Below are positions 6,193-17,350 of a DNA stretch of 64,000 bases, in pieces (the stretch's first letter is position 1; the number at the start of each line of letters is the position of its first letter). The DNA lies in the NCBI RefSeq assembly GCF_022014495.1, contig NZ_JAKLSQ010000033.1:1-64000 (forward strand), written 5' to 3'. Under the pieces are notes generated by a model that saw nothing but the letters and a program-made list of their open reading frames with translations, was not told where the DNA came from and searched no databases. The translations under genes were made by a program, and so were the position numbers. The stretch is from Sandaracinobacteroides sayramensis. Lineage in GTDB: Bacteria; Pseudomonadota; Alphaproteobacteria; Sphingomonadales; Sphingomonadaceae.

Positions 6193-9150
6193 ATGATGAA
6201 GAGAAAAGCGCGCCTTCTGGCGTCTACGCTCATTGTGGGCGTGGGTGTTGGTGCGATGCCTGCTTTGGCGCAGACGACGGCCGAGGCCGATGCACCCCAA
6301 GAAATCATAGTCACCGGTTCGCGCATCCAGCGTACCGACTTGGCGTCCGTCAGCCCTGTGACGGTTGTCGGTCAAGAAGAATTCCAAATGTCAGGCGCCG
6401 TCAACGTCGAGCAGGTGTTGAACACTCTGCCGCAAGTGTTGCCTGGGTTTACAGGCAACTCCAACAACCCCGGCAACGGTGCGGTGACTGTAAACCTGCG
6501 TAACCTTGGCACCACGCGCACACTGGTGCTGGTGAATGGCCGCCGCTGGATGTTCTACAACACCAGCCAGATCGTCGACCTCAACACCATTCCGCAGTTC
6601 ATGCTGGAAGGCGTGGACGTCGTGACCGGCGGTGCATCAGCCGTTTATGGTTCGGACGCCGTGGCGGGCGTGGTGAACTTCCGTCTTCGCAAGGATCTGG
6701 AAGGCGTGATCGCCGGGGCGACCTATTCGATCACTGGGGAAGGCGATGGCCCGCGTCTGTCGGTCGACCTCGGTTTCGGCACCAAGTTCGCCGATGGCAA
6801 TGGCCATATCGCGCTTTATGCCAACTACACGAAGCGGGAACCGATCTTCCAAGGCGCGCGCAACTTCTCGCGCACGGCGGCAGGTGATGGCTGCATCATA
6901 GCGGGTAGCACCAACCCCTCTACGGGCCTTGGCATCAACCTTGGCGGCTCGACCGGAACTTGCGTTTCGCGCGGCGGCGAGATCGGCCTGAGTCCTCAGG
7001 GATCCGGCTCTACCCCGATCGCAACGCTTCCGTCTGTGGGCGGCGGCAACGGCCTGATCTTCAATCCGAGCGGCGGCGGCACTCGCCCTTTCCTCAACCC
7101 GGAAGATCTCTACAATTATGCTCCGGATAACTATCTTCAACTGCCGCAGGAACGTTACCTGATTGGCGGATATGCCAGCTATGAGTTCTCGCCTGGGCAT
7201 GAGCTGTTCACAGAGTTGAGCTTCGTCAATAACCATGTGAACCAGGAATTGGCGCCCACGCCGGCCGGTGTGAACGCGGCCCTCCAAGTGAACAGCCCGT
7301 TTTTCGATGCAGGCACCCAAGCGGCGCTTGCGGCTCTGGATACCGATGGCGACGGGTATGTGACGACGACGGTGGGGTATCGCTTCAACCAGTCCGGCGC
7401 GCGCAATGCGTTGCAGAACCGCAATGCCTTCCGCGTTCTCGGGGGCGTGCGCGGCAACATCACGTCAAATCTTCAGTATGAAGCTTTCTACTCCTACGCC
7501 CGGACGCAAAATACCCAGTATCAAAAGGGCAACGTCTCTGTCAGCCGCTATCTTGCCGCGCTGAGTTCGGAATTCGGGCCGGACGGGCAACTGCGCTGTC
7601 GTGACGCTGCCGCTCGTTCTGCCGGCTGCGTTCCGATCAACGTGTTCGGCCTTGGCCTCGCTGATCCCGCTGCGATCAAATATGTTACGATCAACTCTAC
7701 CAATCTTGAGGAGTCCAGCCTCAAGAATGCTGTCGGGGTAATCAGCGGGACATTCGGGAACCTTGGGCTGGGCGCTGACGATCTCGGCTTCGCTATCGGT
7801 GCGGAATATCGTGAAATGGGCGCGAGCTATTCGCCTGACACCTATCTCGCTTCGGGTGATGTGGTTGGCTTCAATGCCGGTCAGCCGACATCGGGTAGTT
7901 ACAACGCTACGGAAATCTTCGGAGAACTTCGCATTCCAATTATTTCCGAAGGCATTGTCCATCGCCTCGAACTGAATGGTGCTGCTCGTTACTCCGACTA
8001 CTCGCTCGAAAGTGTGGGTGGTGTCTGGACTTATGCGGCCGGTGTCGAATTCGCACCGATCCGCGATATTGGATTCCGTGGTCAATATCAGCGCGCAGTG
8101 CGGGCCCCGAACGTCGAAGATCTGTTCGGCGGCCAGTCCGTCGGCTTCCCAGCTGCGACCGATCCCTGTTCGGACCGTGGCACACCAGCGTCCAGGACAG
8201 ACACACTGCGTCAGCTTTGCCTCGATTCCGGCGTGCCGGCTGCCAATGTCTTCACCCGGGCCGTGCAGCCGAATGCGCAGATCCAAGGCGTTTTCGGCGG
8301 CAACCCGGACCTGAAGGAGGAAACCTCCGACACCTGGACAGTGGGCGCTGTCATCCAGCCGCGCTTCGCTCCCGGCCTGAACATCACGGTGGATTATTTC
8401 AACATTACCGTGAAGGATACCATCTCTCAGTTCGGTGGCGGGCTGAACAGTGCCCTCAGCCTGTGCTACACGGTGGTAGAGGATCTCAGCCATCCGGTTT
8501 GCGCTCCGTTTGTCGGCAAGCGCAACGCGACGACCGGCGCGCTGGGTGCGACTTCGGGCGGCGGAAATCCGCTCATTCTATCGGCGAACATCGGCAAACT
8601 CACGACGAGCGGTATCGACACTCAAGTCGATTACACGCTCCCGCTGGGCTTTTCGCTGTTCGGCAAGGAAGAGTCTCGTCTGAACTTCTTCTTCCTTGGT
8701 ACCTATCTTGACAAGTTCCGCAGCATACCTGTGGCATCCATCCCGGAACGGGAGACGATCGCTGAGGGTTCCGTCTCGACAAACCCGCTTCCGCGCTGGC
8801 GGCACACCGCGCGTCTGGCGCTGGCGGACTCCTTCGGGACGCTCTCTGTGCGGTGGCGCTACTTCGGTCCGATCGAGGATTCGCGTATCAAGAACACCTT
8901 CAGTGGTCTTGATCGTGTCGGTGCCGACCCTGCCTTGCTGCCGAACGCGCGTGTCGGTGCAGTCAACTATTTCGACTTCACCTTCTCGGCTGATGTCGAC
9001 CAGTATTTGACGCTGACTGCAGGTGTGAATAATCTCTTCAACAAGATGCCGGAAGTTTTGGGTGCGATGCAGGAACAGGCAAACACCTATCCGAGCACTT
9101 ACGACGTGCTCGGACGAGACTTCTTCATTTCGGCTCGCCTGAGGTTCTAA
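6193..9150 (+). CDS. TonB-dependent outer-membrane receptor (TBDR 2)
   Basis: A 985-residue receptor paralogous to TBDR 1. It has a signal peptide ending near ALAQ (residue 27), TonB-box-like QEIIVTGSR at 36-44, a plug with NLRNLG, LVLVNGRRW and GGASAVYGSDAVAGVVNF, and a barrel ending FISARLRF. C469 and C479 repeat the C-x9-CVPIN signature at the same spacing as in TBDR 1; further Cys pairs follow in the ATDPC regions of both. D383-T-D-G-D-G-Y-V is a calcium-loop-like DxDxDG motif in a predicted surface loop, absent from TBDR 1. GAAAGGGG precedes the ATG. It follows a 2OG oxygenase and converges with another, so its ligand may be linked to oxidative tailoring. Ligand unknown. Confidence 0.93.
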   Translation: MMKRKARLLASTLIVGVGVGAMPALAQTTAEADAPQEIIVTGSRIQRTDLASVSPVTVVGQEEFQMSGAVNVEQVLNTLPQVLPGFTGNSNNPGNGAVTVNLRNLGTTRTLVLVNGRRWMFYNTSQIVDLNTIPQFMLEGVDVVTGGASAVYGSDAVAGVVNFRLRKDLEGVIAGATYSITGEGDGPRLSVDLGFGTKFADGNGHIALYANYTKREPIFQGARNFSRTAAGDGCIIAGSTNPSTGLGINLGGSTGTCVSRGGEIGLSPQGSGSTPIATLPSVGGGNGLIFNPSGGGTRPFLNPEDLYNYAPDNYLQLPQERYLIGGYASYEFSPGHELFTELSFVNNHVNQELAPTPAGVNAALQVNSPFFDAGTQAALAALDTDGDGYVTTTVGYRFNQSGARNALQNRNAFRVLGGVRGNITSNLQYEAFYSYARTQNTQYQKGNVSVSRYLAALSSEFGPDGQLRCRDAAARSAGCVPINVFGLGLADPAAIKYVTINSTNLEESSLKNAVGVISGTFGNLGLGADDLGFAIGAEYREMGASYSPDTYLASGDVVGFNAGQPTSGSYNATEIFGELRIPIISEGIVHRLELNGAARYSDYSLESVGGVWTYAAGVEFAPIRDIGFRGQYQRAVRAPNVEDLFGGQSVGFPAATDPCSDRGTPASRTDTLRQLCLDSGVPAANVFTRAVQPNAQIQGVFGGNPDLKEETSDTWTVGAVIQPRFAPGLNITVDYFNITVKDTISQFGGGLNSALSLCYTVVEDLSHPVCAPFVGKRNATTGALGATSGGGNPLILSANIGKLTTSGIDTQVDYTLPLGFSLFGKEESRLNFFFLGTYLDKFRSIPVASIPERETIAEGSVSTNPLPRWRHTARLALADSFGTLSVRWRYFGPIEDSRIKNTFSGLDRVGADPALLPNARVGAVNYFDFTFSADVDQYLTLTAGVNNLFNKMPEVLGAMQEQANTYPSTYDVLGRDFFISARLRF

Positions 9151-9166
9151 TTTTCCAATGTCGAGG

Positions 9167-9205
9167 AATGGGCAGAGAGCTACTCGCTCTCTGCCCATTT
9201 TTTTT
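9167..9205. terminator. Strong terminator between TBDR 2 and the convergent oxygenase
   Basis: AATGGGCAGAGAGC pairs perfectly with GCTCTCTGCCCATT around a TACTC loop and is followed by a run of Ts. It sits 16 bases after the receptor stop and 33 bases before the end of the opposing gene. The T run favours the + strand; service to both genes is possible. Confidence 0.9.
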
Positions 9206-9238
9206 ATCTACTATAGCGCCAGGGCATCTGGATTTATC

Positions 9239-10183
9239 CTAGATGGTCAATGGCGCAGCCCGAATCCAGCGCGTAGCAACCCATTTCTCCCCATTTTCAG
9301 GCGGAAGCCCGGCGTGCCGCATCATGCTGTCGGCTTTTCCCTTCCCATCGATATTGCGGAATAACAGGGCGTCTCCGCGTTTTCCCTTCAGTTTCAGGTT
9401 CAGAGCCGGAAAAGCGGTTTCGCCTGCTTCATAGTCGTCATTCAGATAAACAATAACCGTCCAGATTCGCTGATTGCTTGCTTGAGGCAAAACATCCGAA
9501 TGCAGGCGATACTCTTGAGATCCCTGATAACGCAGGATGTGAAGCGGTTCCCCCTGGTCGCGGGATGTACCTGAAGCAGCGGCGATCCTGTCGTTCAGCA
9601 AGCTGACCAGCAGATCTTCGGTGTCGGGGCCCAGACTCGCACTATTGGATGTTCGGATGCTGTCGGGGCGCCGCTGGCCGCTTTTTGGGTCGATAACGAA
9701 TGATGGCCGCAGCCGTGGTTTCGCCAATTGCTGGAGATACCGACATCCCTGCTCGGTCAACATATTCGCAAGCAGAAACAGTTGTTGGCCTTCAGCCAGG
9801 CATTGCGCTGGTTCAGGCGCCTTCCAGTCTCGAAGTTCTTCCCATGCGGAGAGTTGTGCCATCGCCAACTCGTCACCGGACAAATGCAGCCTCAGTAACT
9901 CGGCCGCGCCCTTCTCATCACGGACGCAACCTCGGCCGCTGGACAGCAGCGCTACCTTCAATCGGGCGGCATCCTCGGCCCCTCGCTCCAAAGCACGATC
10001 GAGATAGATATGCGCCGCCGCCTCATCGCGACTGCCATACAAGCCGAACAGCCGCCAATGTGCGAGCGCGCACAAGGCGTTCACATCGCCCGCATCTGCG
10101 CATTTCTCCACCCAGCGAATGGCGTCTTGCGTTCGCCCAGAGGCAAACAGGTGGCGCGCCGTTTCCAATGCATCCGTGCCCAT
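9239..10183 (-). CDS. Prolyl-4-hydroxylase-like 2OG/Fe(II) oxygenase with N-terminal helical repeats
   Basis: A 314-residue protein. The first 110 residues look like Sel1/TPR-type repeats (ALETARHLF, GDVNALCALAHWR, AAHIYLDRALERGAEDAARL). Residues about 150-310 are a prolyl-4-hydroxylase-type core with iron ligands H228-x-D230 (LHSD) and H290 and the P4H-type 2OG lysine K300 in GEKWVATRWIR. No signal peptide. It starts five bases after the stop of the upstream TPR gene on the same strand, so the two are probably one transcript. P4H-family enzymes hydroxylate prolines or other side chains in proteins; the repeats would suit binding a protein or peptide partner. The substrate here is unknown. 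Confidence 0.8.
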   Translation of the reverse strand: MGTDALETARHLFASGRTQDAIRWVEKCADAGDVNALCALAHWRLFGLYGSRDEAAAHIYLDRALERGAEDAARLKVALLSSGRGCVRDEKGAAELLRLHLSGDELAMAQLSAWEELRDWKAPEPAQCLAEGQQLFLLANMLTEQGCRYLQQLAKPRLRPSFVIDPKSGQRRPDSIRTSNSASLGPDTEDLLVSLLNDRIAAASGTSRDQGEPLHILRYQGSQEYRLHSDVLPQASNQRIWTVIVYLNDDYEAGETAFPALNLKLKGKRGDALLFRNIDGKGKADSMMRHAGLPPENGEKWVATRWIRAAPLTI

Positions 10184-10188
10184 GGCTT

Positions 10189-11964
10189 TCAGGCTTTAGC
10201 GCAAGCTATGTCGAAAGCCACGGTCAACCGTTCGCCTTCGCGGAAGGGTCGCGTTCCATGGAAGAGATAAGAAGGGAACAACGCAAGGCGGCCCACACTC
10301 GGCTCGATCGTCGCCAGCGGCTGGAGATCGAGGCCCAATTCGGACGGAGGGCGCCCCAGTTCAAGCCAGCCCTCCTTGTCGGCGGTCGAGCCGAAGCCCG
10401 GAGGGAGCGCAACATAGCAGGCGGAACTCAATATACCTTCCGGATGTATATGACTTACATGAAAGCCTGACCCGGACAGCCTGACGGACCATGCGCCGCC
10501 AATGGACAAGCCGGCATTGCGATAGCGGAGCAATGGATGGGTTTGGTCTTCGGGCGGAAGGGCTGCGCGATGCCGTTCGACCGCAGCCGTCAACGCCTCG
10601 AAAAGCCGGTTGAGAATTGGCTCGTCCCGATCGAACAGGCGGCCTCGGGTCTGGGTGCCTCCGCGAAGGGATTGCCCGATCGGATGGGAGCGGCTGCGAT
10701 GCAAGCCTCTCAAGCGTTCGGCCAGGGCGACCAGTTCGTCCGCGCCCAGATCTATGTCGGTCGTGCCGTAAAGATGTGGCCTTCCACTCAGCCATTGATG
10801 GCGCGGATCGTCCAGGATCCGCCATGCCAAATCCAGCAGCGCCCAGGCCCCGATATTCTCAGGCTGGCTGGTGACAATTGCCTCCAGGGCCGAGGCGGCG
10901 AATTCCGGCTCCATTGCCGCAAGGGCAGCCCGACCAAGAGCAAGCCTCGCCTGCGGGCTTTCAGGGGATGGGCCCAACAGATGGAGCGCCTGCTCCGGTG
11001 TGCGCGTGTCCACCATCGACAGGGCGAGGGGAACATTGGCCTCATCTTTGTCGCCGAAGCGATCGAGCATCCGCTGGGCCACTTCGCGTGCCTCCTCATG
11101 CCGATTGCCGCGATAGAGTGTCAGCCACCATGCCTGAAAAAGCGCCATATCATCCGGTCGCTTCGCAATGGAGTGGGCAAAATGGGCTGCGAAATTGTCC
11201 TGATGACCGGCTTCGAAGCGCATCAGGGCCAATTCTCTATGCCCCTCGATCCAATCCGGTCGTGCAGCGACGGCATGCTCCAGTGCGTCGAGCGCATGGG
11301 GGTCACCTGCCTGCGCCCTGGCCTGTGCATCCCCCAGGATGATGTCCGGATCATTCGGCAGGAAAGCGCGGACGCGGGCATAATGGGCAACCGCTTCCTC
11401 TTCACACAGCAGAAGGGCCGCGCGGGCTCGCCCATGCAGCGCGGCCGGACGGTCCGGGGCCAGCGCCAGCGCGCGGTCAAATGCGAGCGCGGCTTCTGCG
11501 GGGCGGCCGAGATCCAGCAGCGTCGCGCCATGCGTGATATGAAGGGCGGGGCTCTCCGGCTGCGCCGACAGCATCTCGCCAAGCTCGGTGAGGGCGTCTT
11601 CCCAGCGACCCGTCTCGCGCAGAAGGCTGACATAGGCGGTCTGGGCAGGGGAAAAATCCGGTTTCAACGCAAGGGCGCGCTTGTAACCGGCCAGCGCGGC
11701 CTCCTTCTCTCCATTCGCATGGAGCAGGTTGGCATGATTTGTCAGAAGCTGTGGATCAGTTGGTGACAGGAGAAGTGCGCGCTCGAAATAGAGACGCGCC
11801 TGTTGGAAATTGCCACAGGCTTTCTCGACCAGTGCCGCCAGTTGCAGCAAGGTGGGGTGATCGCGGACCTTCACCAGCAATATGGAAAGATCGGCCCGGG
11901 CTGCTTCGTAATTTTTCGCGACAAAGGCCTGTTCGGCGCGGGAGAAAAGACTGTTGATATCCAT
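10189..11964 (-). CDS. TPR protein with C-terminal putative 2OG/Fe(II) oxygenase domain
   Basis: About 591 residues from the ATG at 11964 (MDINSLFSRAEQAF). An alternative ATG lies at 11994; an open frame reaching 12060 is unlikely because it crosses the clpB terminator. The first two thirds are repeated TPR units (for example ARLYFERALLLSPTDPQLL and ALAGYKRALALKPDFSPA). The last 130 residues match the putative 2OG-Fe(II) oxygenase family (2OG-FeII_Oxy_5), with SHIHPEGILSSACYVALP, LFPSYLFHGTRPF and ERLTVAFD. It is the upstream partner of the P4H-like gene. The TPRs suggest a protein substrate or scaffold. Activity is inferred from family only. Confidence 0.8.
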   Translation of the reverse strand: MDINSLFSRAEQAFVAKNYEAARADLSILLVKVRDHPTLLQLAALVEKACGNFQQARLYFERALLLSPTDPQLLTNHANLLHANGEKEAALAGYKRALALKPDFSPAQTAYVSLLRETGRWEDALTELGEMLSAQPESPALHITHGATLLDLGRPAEAALAFDRALALAPDRPAALHGRARAALLLCEEEAVAHYARVRAFLPNDPDIILGDAQARAQAGDPHALDALEHAVAARPDWIEGHRELALMRFEAGHQDNFAAHFAHSIAKRPDDMALFQAWWLTLYRGNRHEEAREVAQRMLDRFGDKDEANVPLALSMVDTRTPEQALHLLGPSPESPQARLALGRAALAAMEPEFAASALEAIVTSQPENIGAWALLDLAWRILDDPRHQWLSGRPHLYGTTDIDLGADELVALAERLRGLHRSRSHPIGQSLRGGTQTRGRLFDRDEPILNRLFEALTAAVERHRAALPPEDQTHPLLRYRNAGLSIGGAWSVRLSGSGFHVSHIHPEGILSSACYVALPPGFGSTADKEGWLELGRPPSELGLDLQPLATIEPSVGRLALFPSYLFHGTRPFREGERLTVAFDIACAKA

Positions 11965-12023
11965 TGTCACAATAGTGGTGACGATGCCGCTCATGCCGCG
12001 CCATGTCCAGCCGGCGGCAACTG

Positions 12024-12053
12024 CAAAGGTCGGTTCCTTGCGAAACCGACCTT
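12024..12053 (-). terminator. Terminator-like hairpin after clpB
   Basis: AAGGTCGGTT (12026-12035) pairs perfectly with AACCGACCTT (12044-12053) around an eight-base loop, just after the clpB stop. On the minus strand it is followed by TTTGCAGTTG, a weak T tract. It also argues against starting the next gene at 12060. Confidence 0.6.
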
Positions 12054-12060
12054 CATTCAA

Positions 12061-14637
<2,577 letters not shown>

Positions 14638-14659
14638 TCCCGCTGTTACTCCTTTCCCC

Positions 14660-14689
14660 CAATGTAGTGTTGCAATTTTACAACAGAAG
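14660..14689 (-). promoter_or_regulatory. Candidate RpoH (heat-shock) promoter of clpB
   Basis: On the minus strand CTTC is followed after 18 bases by CTACATTG, close to the alphaproteobacterial RpoH pattern CTTG and CYTATNTNNG. It ends about 22 bases before the clpB ATG, with the ribosome binding site between. ClpB is a classic RpoH target, which supports the reading; the -35 has one mismatch. Confidence 0.35.
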
Positions 14690-14830
14690 GGGTCGGTCCG
14701 AATTAATCGACAGCATAAGTGAATTGTCCCGGCGGAGGGCGCCTTGACGCAGGGCAAGTTGGGGAGGGCGGGCGGGCAAGACAAGGGCATGCTTCCCCAC
14801 ACCCCCTATCTTCAGCCTGGCGCCCACCCC

Positions 14831-14919
14831 GTCACCCCGGGCTTGACCCGGGGTCCAGCTTTGTCAGCCGCCAAGTGGCGGAAATAGCCAGCTGGACCCC
14901 GGGTCAAGCCCGGGGTGAC
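14831..14919. repeat. Palindromic intergenic repeat, copy A (perfect)
   Basis: A 30-base arm starting GTCACCCCGGGCTTGACCCG (14831-14860) is matched by its exact reverse complement at 14890-14919, with a 29-base spacer. The same arm recurs near 24163, 40987, 49532 and 50935. It lies between feoB and clpB, both on the minus strand, that is downstream of feoB. The surrounding gap 14690-15109 holds no gene that I can support. Confidence 0.92.
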
Positions 14920-15056
14920 GAGTAATTGAAACCGGCCAGTCAACAACCCGCGCACATGGACGTCTTCGGTTGTCTGCATCGCTGGGCAGTAAAGCGCCGC
15001 AGGCTATCCCCCCTCCCGAAGCCCGACCTCATCGCCACACCCCGAGAACCGGGGGT

Positions 15057-15099
15057 GCAGGGGCGTCACGCCCCTGCCGGGTGGAGGGCGGAGCCCTCC
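15057..15099. repeat. Double GC hairpin behind feoB
   Basis: Two adjacent palindromes: GCAGGGGCGTCACGCCCCTGC (15057-15077, quoted here only as its two arms GCAGGGGCGT and the matching ACGCCCCTGC) and GGAGGGCGGAGCCCTCC (15083-15099). They begin 10 bases after the feoB stop on the minus strand and are likely a termination or mRNA 3'-end structure, though no T tract follows. They differ in sequence from the GTCACC repeat family. Confidence 0.6.
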
Positions 15100-15109
15100 C
15101 CGCCGGAGG

Positions 15110-16990
15110 CTAAAGCAGCGCCTTCGCCGCCCAGTAGGTAACCCCGGCCGCCGCATAGGCCATGACCATCAGATAGCCGAACATGAACAGCGGCCATTTC
15201 CAGCCGCCGGTTTCCCGCCGCACCACCGCCAGCGTCGACAGGCACTGCGGCGCGAACACGAACCAGGCGAGGAAGGCGAGCGCGGTGGGCAGCGGCCAGC
15301 TTCCGCGCAGGCGGTCGACGAGGCCGGTCGTGTCCTCGTCGTCGGCATCCAGCGAATAGATGGTGGCGAGCGCGGCGACCGCCACCTCGCGCGCGGCCAT
15401 GGCGGGCAGCAGCGACATGGCGATCTCGTGGTTGAAGCCGATCGGGCGCACCAGCGGCTCGATGGCGTGGCCGATGCGGCCGGCGATCGAATATTCCACC
15501 GCCGGGCGATCGGCGTCGGCGGGCGGCGCGGGGTAGCTCGCCAGCAGCCACAGCGCGATGGTGACGCCCATGATGATGGTGCCCGCGCGCTTCAGGAAGG
15601 CGCCGGCGCGCAGCCACAGGCCGACGAGGATGTCGCGCAGCACCGGAAGCTGATAGGCGGGCATCTCCATCAGGAAGGTCGGCTTCGGGCCTTTGGTGAC
15701 GGTGCGGCGCAGGAACAGGGCGGCGGCCATCGCGCCGAGGATCCCGGCGATGTAGAGGATGAACAGCACCAGCCCCTGCAGGCCGACCAGCCCCCAGAGC
15801 TTTTCGGCCGGGATGAAGGCGGCGATGATGACGGCGTAGACCGGCAGCCGCGCCGAGCAGGTCATCAGCGGCGCGATCAGGATGGTGGTCAGCCGATCGC
15901 GGGCGTCGGGGATGGTTCGGGTCGCCATGATTCCGGGAATGGCGCAGGCGAAGGACGACAGCAGCGGGATGAAGGCCGAGCCGTTCAGGCCGACCGAGGC
16001 CATCAGCCGGTCCATCAGGAAGGCGGCGCGGACCATGTAGCCCGAGCCTTCGAGGATCAGGATGAAGGTGAACAGGATCAGGATCTGCGGCAGGAAGACG
16101 ATCACCGAGCCGACGCCCGCCAATATGCCGTCGTTCAGGAAGGAGCGCACGAAGCCCTCGGGCAACCATGCTGTCACATGCCCCTGCAGCCAGGCGATCA
16201 ACTCCTCGATCCAGCCCATCGGCGCTTCCGCCCAGCTGAACACCGCCTGGAACATGAAGAAGAGCAGGGCGGCGAGGATGATCGGGCCGGCCACCGGGTG
16301 CAGCAATATCCGGTCGGCGGCGCGGGTGGCGCGCCGGCGCTCGCCCTCGATGCGGGTGACGGCGCGGGTGATCCGCCGCGCCTCGCGGCCCAGTTCGCGC
16401 GGCGGCGCGGGAGCGAATGCGGCGACCGGCGCCGGCTTCGTCGCCAGTTGCGCCTCCAGGCATTCCAGCAGCGAGGCGATGCCGCGCTTGCGGACGGCGA
16501 CGGTCTCGACGACCGGGATGCCCAGTTGGCGCGCAAGCTCGGCGCTGTCCAGCACGAGGCCGTCGCGCGTCGCCATGTCCATCCGGTTCAGGGCCATGAC
16601 GGCGGGGATGCCCAGCCGCAGCACGTCCAGCGCCAGCCGCAGATGGGCGGAAAGATTGGTGGCGTCGGTCACGAGCAGCACGGCGTCGGGCAGGCGCTCG
16701 CCCGGTTGTTTCCCCAGCAGCGTGTCGCGCGTCACCGTCTCGTCGAGCGAGCGGGGCACCAGCCCATAGGCGCCGGGCAGGTCGATCAGTTCGGCTTTCG
16801 CGCCCGACGGCAGCAGCACTTCCGCCGTCTTGCGCTCGACGGTGACGCCCGGATAGTTCCCCACCTTCTGCCGGGCGCCGGAAAGGGCGTTGAAAAGGCT
16901 CGTCTTCCCGGCATTGGGGTGGCCCACCAGCGCCACCAGAGGCGCGCGCTGCGTGGCCGGGGCCGCCGGCTTCGTCGCAACGTCCGCCAT
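15110..16990 (-). CDS. feoB: Ferrous iron transport protein B
   Basis: A 626-residue inner-membrane Fe(II) transporter. The N-terminal G domain has G1 GHPNAGKT (23-30), G3 DLPG (70-73) and G4 NRMD (135-138). A helical spacer follows, then the membrane part with Gate regions including IPGIMATRTIPDARDR and FNHEIAMSLLPAMAAREVAV. It is shorter than E. coli FeoB but normal for alphaproteobacteria. The ATG overlaps the feoA stop codon, so translation is coupled to FeoA. No feoC is present. Double GC hairpins follow the stop codon. Confidence 0.96.
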   Translation of the reverse strand: MADVATKPAAPATQRAPLVALVGHPNAGKTSLFNALSGARQKVGNYPGVTVERKTAEVLLPSGAKAELIDLPGAYGLVPRSLDETVTRDTLLGKQPGERLPDAVLLVTDATNLSAHLRLALDVLRLGIPAVMALNRMDMATRDGLVLDSAELARQLGIPVVETVAVRKRGIASLLECLEAQLATKPAPVAAFAPAPPRELGREARRITRAVTRIEGERRRATRAADRILLHPVAGPIILAALLFFMFQAVFSWAEAPMGWIEELIAWLQGHVTAWLPEGFVRSFLNDGILAGVGSVIVFLPQILILFTFILILEGSGYMVRAAFLMDRLMASVGLNGSAFIPLLSSFACAIPGIMATRTIPDARDRLTTILIAPLMTCSARLPVYAVIIAAFIPAEKLWGLVGLQGLVLFILYIAGILGAMAAALFLRRTVTKGPKPTFLMEMPAYQLPVLRDILVGLWLRAGAFLKRAGTIIMGVTIALWLLASYPAPPADADRPAVEYSIAGRIGHAIEPLVRPIGFNHEIAMSLLPAMAAREVAVAALATIYSLDADDEDTTGLVDRLRGSWPLPTALAFLAWFVFAPQCLSTLAVVRRETGGWKWPLFMFGYLMVMAYAAAGVTYWAAKALL

Positions 16991-17274
16991 CAGTTCATAT
17001 CCTCCAGAAGAATGCTGGCCGCCAGCGCCACGCGCAGCGCCACGGTCGTGCCATCGACGCGCACGGCGATCGGGTCGCCTCCCAGCGGCGCGGCGTGCAG
17101 GATTTCCACTTCCGCCCCTTCGTCGAAGCCCATTTCCACCAGACGGTCGGCCATGCCCGGATCGAGCGCGGCAAAGCCCGTGACGCGCGCCGGCGTGCCG
17201 ATCGGCAAGCGGTCGAGCGTGATGGGGGGCTTTGCCGGGCCGGCCGGCGCGAAAGGGGAATCCAGGTTGGTCAC
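16990..17274 (-). CDS. feoA: Ferrous iron transport protein A
   Basis: A 94-residue SH3-like FeoA with a 20-residue unconserved N-terminus, then ITLDRLPIGTPARVTGF, MADRLVEMGFDEGAEVEIL and GGDPIAVRVDGTTVALR. It is a small cytoplasmic partner that activates FeoB. The start is GTG at 17274. It overlaps feoB by the shared ATGA. Upstream, TAATGATAGTC at about 17285-17295 on the minus strand recalls part of a Fur/Mur-type site, but the match is too partial to annotate separately. The gap to coq9 is 76 bases. Confidence 0.92.
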   Translation of the reverse strand: MTNLDSPFAPAGPAKPPITLDRLPIGTPARVTGFAALDPGMADRLVEMGFDEGAEVEILHAAPLGGDPIAVRVDGTTVALRVALAASILLEDMN

Positions 17275-17350
17275 TTGCGACCGACTATCATTAGGATCGG
17301 CGATTGCAAGCTTCCCGCTACGTTGCTGAAATATTCCCGCCGGAAAGCCT

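Noticed and set aside
773-12060. Genomic island or prophage
   Set aside because: A/T-richer codon use fits acquisition, but there is no integrase, attachment repeat, tRNA target or phage gene, so only the compositional remark is kept.
15110-16990. Truncated feoB, because it is about 150 residues shorter than in E. coli
   Set aside because: All G motifs and both Gate regions are present, and short FeoB proteins are common in alphaproteobacteria.
17270-17300. Fur box before feoA
   Set aside because: Only TAATGATAGTC resembles part of a site; the second half does not match, so it is not annotated.
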